Source: Myxococcales bacterium (GTDB lineage Bacteria > Myxococcota > Polyangia > Fen-1088). From it: a DNA stretch of 7,984 nt. Position 1 is the stretch's first letter; every line of letters begins with the position of its first letter. Positions 7,149 to 7,984 of this stretch are shown piece by piece. The position numbers and the translations under genes are program-made. The notes under the pieces are model-generated. The model saw only the letters and a list, made by a program, of their open reading frames with translations. It was not told the DNA's origin and did no database searches. The DNA lies in NCBI GenBank assembly GCA_003157315.1, contig PMJE01000145.1:1-7984 (forward strand), given 5' to 3'.

Positions 7149-7984
7149 CTACTCGCGAGTCTTGCCTTGGGGTCGCCGACGTAATTTTGAACCCAGCACA
7201 TCGGCTTGCAGAAGGACATCCTCGCCGACGGTGCACACCTCAAACGGTCCGAGCTTCAGGGGAGTGCGCCAGTCAAGCCCCGGGCCTTCTGCGATGGGGC
7301 GGCCAGCGCCCACCAAGCTGGGTGCGACAAAGAAGGCAACCGAGTCCACCAGAGCAGCCGAGATGAAGGCCCCATGGACTCGGCTACCGCCCTCGACGAG
7401 AAGCGACTGCACCCCAGAGTCGGCGAGGGCACGCAGAACGGATCGGATGGGGATGCGGCCAGCGCGGTCGGCCGGCAGGAGCAGGACCTCGGCCCCGGCC
7501 CGGCGCAGGGCTCGCGCGCGGCCTAGGAGCGCGGCCGCGTCGCTTGCGCCTTCGCGCGGCTGCGCAGCAATGATGAGCAGCGGGGGCGTGCCGAGTTGCC
7601 GAATGAGCCTGGCTGAGGGCGGCGTACGCAAGTGCCCGTCGAGGATCACACGCAAGGGGCTGAGCCCGGCGGACCCGGGCAAGCGTACGGTGAGACGGGG
7701 GTTGTCTGCCAGCACGGTGCCCACCCCGACCAGAACCGCGTCGTGCTGGGAACGCAGCAGATGGGCGTGCGCGCGCGCCGCCTTGCCGGAAACAAAGCGC
7801 GCGCTGGGGTCGCGCTTCGATTGACATGGGAACCCTGGGAGGGTTCCCAAACCCTCCCGCGATGGTGCGCCGCCGGCGAGGGCGCGCGCGAAGCGCGCGG
7901 GGCGGGCAGGGTGGGCTGTCCGTCCCGAAGGGCCGGCGGGCTCCCCACGCGACGATTCATCGGCTCTTGCTCTCCAGCCAGGCC
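7149..7984 (-). CDS. ribD: RibD C-terminal reductase domain (5-amino-6-(5-phosphoribosylamino)uracil reductase), 5' part off the window and possibly interrupted
   Basis: NADPH-dependent reductase step of riboflavin synthesis, normally the C-terminal half of bifunctional RibD. From about 7805 to the stop at 7149 the family match is clear: [20 protein letters not shown], then [56 protein letters not shown] and [19 protein letters not shown]. The frame stays open to the right edge, but I do not recognise residues encoded beyond about 7820 as RibD. The expected opening strand with K-x-A-x-S-L-D-G is missing in all three minus frames within the window, and palindromic DNA lies there. The only start codon in frame between the edge and the domain is TTG 7850, inside a hairpin and unconvincing. 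The gene may be intact with an insertion, truncated, or separate from its deaminase. The reductase call is firm; the 5' structure is not. Confidence 0.82.
   Translation of the reverse strand, partial: PGWRARADESSRGEPAGPSGRTAHPARPARFARALAGGAPSREGLGTLPGFPCQSKRDPSARFVSGKAARAHAHLLRSQHDAVLVGVGTVLADNPRLTVRLPGSAGLSPLRVILDGHLRTPPSARLIRQLGTPPLLIIAAQPREGASDAAALLGRARALRRAGAEVLLLPADRAGRIPIRSVLRALADSGVQSLLVEGGSRVHGAFISAALVDSVAFFVAPSLVGAGRPIAEGPGLDWRTPLKLGPFEVCTVGEDVLLQADVLGSKLRRRPQGKTRE
7827..7858. repeat. Overlapping, mutually exclusive perfect hairpins
   Basis: TGGGAACCCT (7827-7836) pairs with AGGGTTCCCA (7840-7849) around GGG: ten perfect pairs. GGGAGGGTT (7837-7845) instead pairs with AACCCTCCC (7850-7858) around CCCA: nine perfect pairs. 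The middle segment is shared, so only one can form at a time. The overlap may simply reflect a threefold repeated segment in alternating orientation. Confidence 0.75.
7883..7899. repeat. Seven-bp perfect GC hairpin with three-base loop
   Basis: CGCGCGC (7883-7889) and GCGCGCG (7893-7899) flank GAA (TTC on the ribD strand). It belongs to the same palindrome cluster. Confidence 0.7.
7920..7936. repeat. Imperfect hairpin with the same GAA/TTC loop
   Basis: CCG-T-CCC (7920-7926) pairs with GGG-C-CGG (7930-7936) around GAA, with one mismatch. The loop is identical to that of the hairpin 30 bases away. On the ribD strand the core is CCCTTCGGG. Confidence 0.55.

Larger units (their letters stand above)
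7823..7952. repeat. Candidate small GC-rich palindromic element in or at ribD
   Basis: This 130-base stretch contains several hairpins and no recognisable coding similarity. CGATT occurs immediately on both sides (7818-7822 and 7953-7957), as a target duplication would. Its ends carry imperfect inverted repeats: TGGGAACCC (7827-7835) against the reverse complement of 7938-7947, TGGGGAGCCC. The repeat offset is 135 bases, 45 codons, so the ribD frame stays open across it. A 5-base match can arise by chance, so a mobile origin is inference. A low-complexity linker or an assembly join at a repeat are alternatives. Confidence 0.4.

Noticed and set aside
6583..7824. Long plus-strand open frame of 413 codons opposite ribE and ribD.
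   Set aside because: It is antisense to two well-identified genes, rich in Arg, Ser, Pro and Thr as expected from a high-GC shadow frame, and has no recognisable motif.
7957..7983. A second minus frame reads AWLESKSR then stop, resembling the deaminase-reductase linker of RibD (often W-L/I-E-x-G-R-P).
   Set aside because: Eight residues at the window edge are too few to assign. If confirmed by sequence beyond 7984 it would mean ribD is frameshifted rather than interrupted in frame.
7149..7984. FMN riboswitch ahead of the rib operon.
   Set aside because: The sequence just upstream of the reductase region shows none of the conserved RFN segments I would expect, and the true operon start is beyond the window.
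1..7984. CRISPR array, tRNA, rRNA, phage, toxin-antitoxin or defence genes.
   Set aside because: No spaced repeats, RNA-gene signatures or transposase/integrase-like proteins were seen on either strand.

Overview
This is a high-GC bacterial chromosomal window (roughly two thirds G+C by eye, with strongly GC-ending codons). It holds housekeeping genes for purine and riboflavin synthesis plus an envelope protease. The arrangement ribD-ribE-ribB/A-ribH-nusB, a stand-alone peptidase-M17 N-terminal-domain protein and a purM-purN pair suggests a deltaproteobacterial lineage, most likely Myxococcota. That assignment is inference from gene content only.

Layout, left to right. Positions 1-561 (minus) hold most of purN, whose end runs off the window. 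purM (558-1634, minus) overlaps purN by four bases. yjbQ (1696 to about 2136, minus) lies 61 bases upstream of purM and may be co-transcribed with it. A gap of about 150 bases separates yjbQ from the divergent htrA/degP-type serine protease (2290-3828, plus), the only plus-strand gene. Its stop codon lies 3 bases from the stop of a convergent gene (3832-4377, minus) encoding only the N-terminal domain of an M17 leucyl aminopeptidase. That gene is the last member of a tightly packed minus-strand operon. In transcription order the operon is ribD (partial, from the right edge), ribE (TTG start), ribBX (GTG start), ribH, nusB and the M17-N gene. Its junctions are overlaps or gaps of 1-16 bases.

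Together, RibD, RibE, RibB and RibH cover the riboflavin pathway except GTP cyclohydrolase II. The RibA-like half of the ribB/A gene has lost all three zinc cysteines and the RQEGRG-type loop, so it resembles the RibBX variant, and a true ribA should lie elsewhere. PurM and PurN catalyse the fifth and third steps of IMP synthesis.

The oddest part is the right edge. The ribD reductase domain is clear from about 7805 leftwards, but the conserved opening strand with the S-L-D-G motif is not seen in any frame. In its place are about 130 bases of very GC-rich DNA packed with perfect hairpins, bounded by 5-base direct repeats and imperfect inverted ends. It could be a small palindromic insertion in or at the edge of ribD. 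The offset between the repeats is 135 bases (45 codons), so the frame stays open. No clearly novel defence or mobile system is visible; most of the window is ordinary core metabolism.
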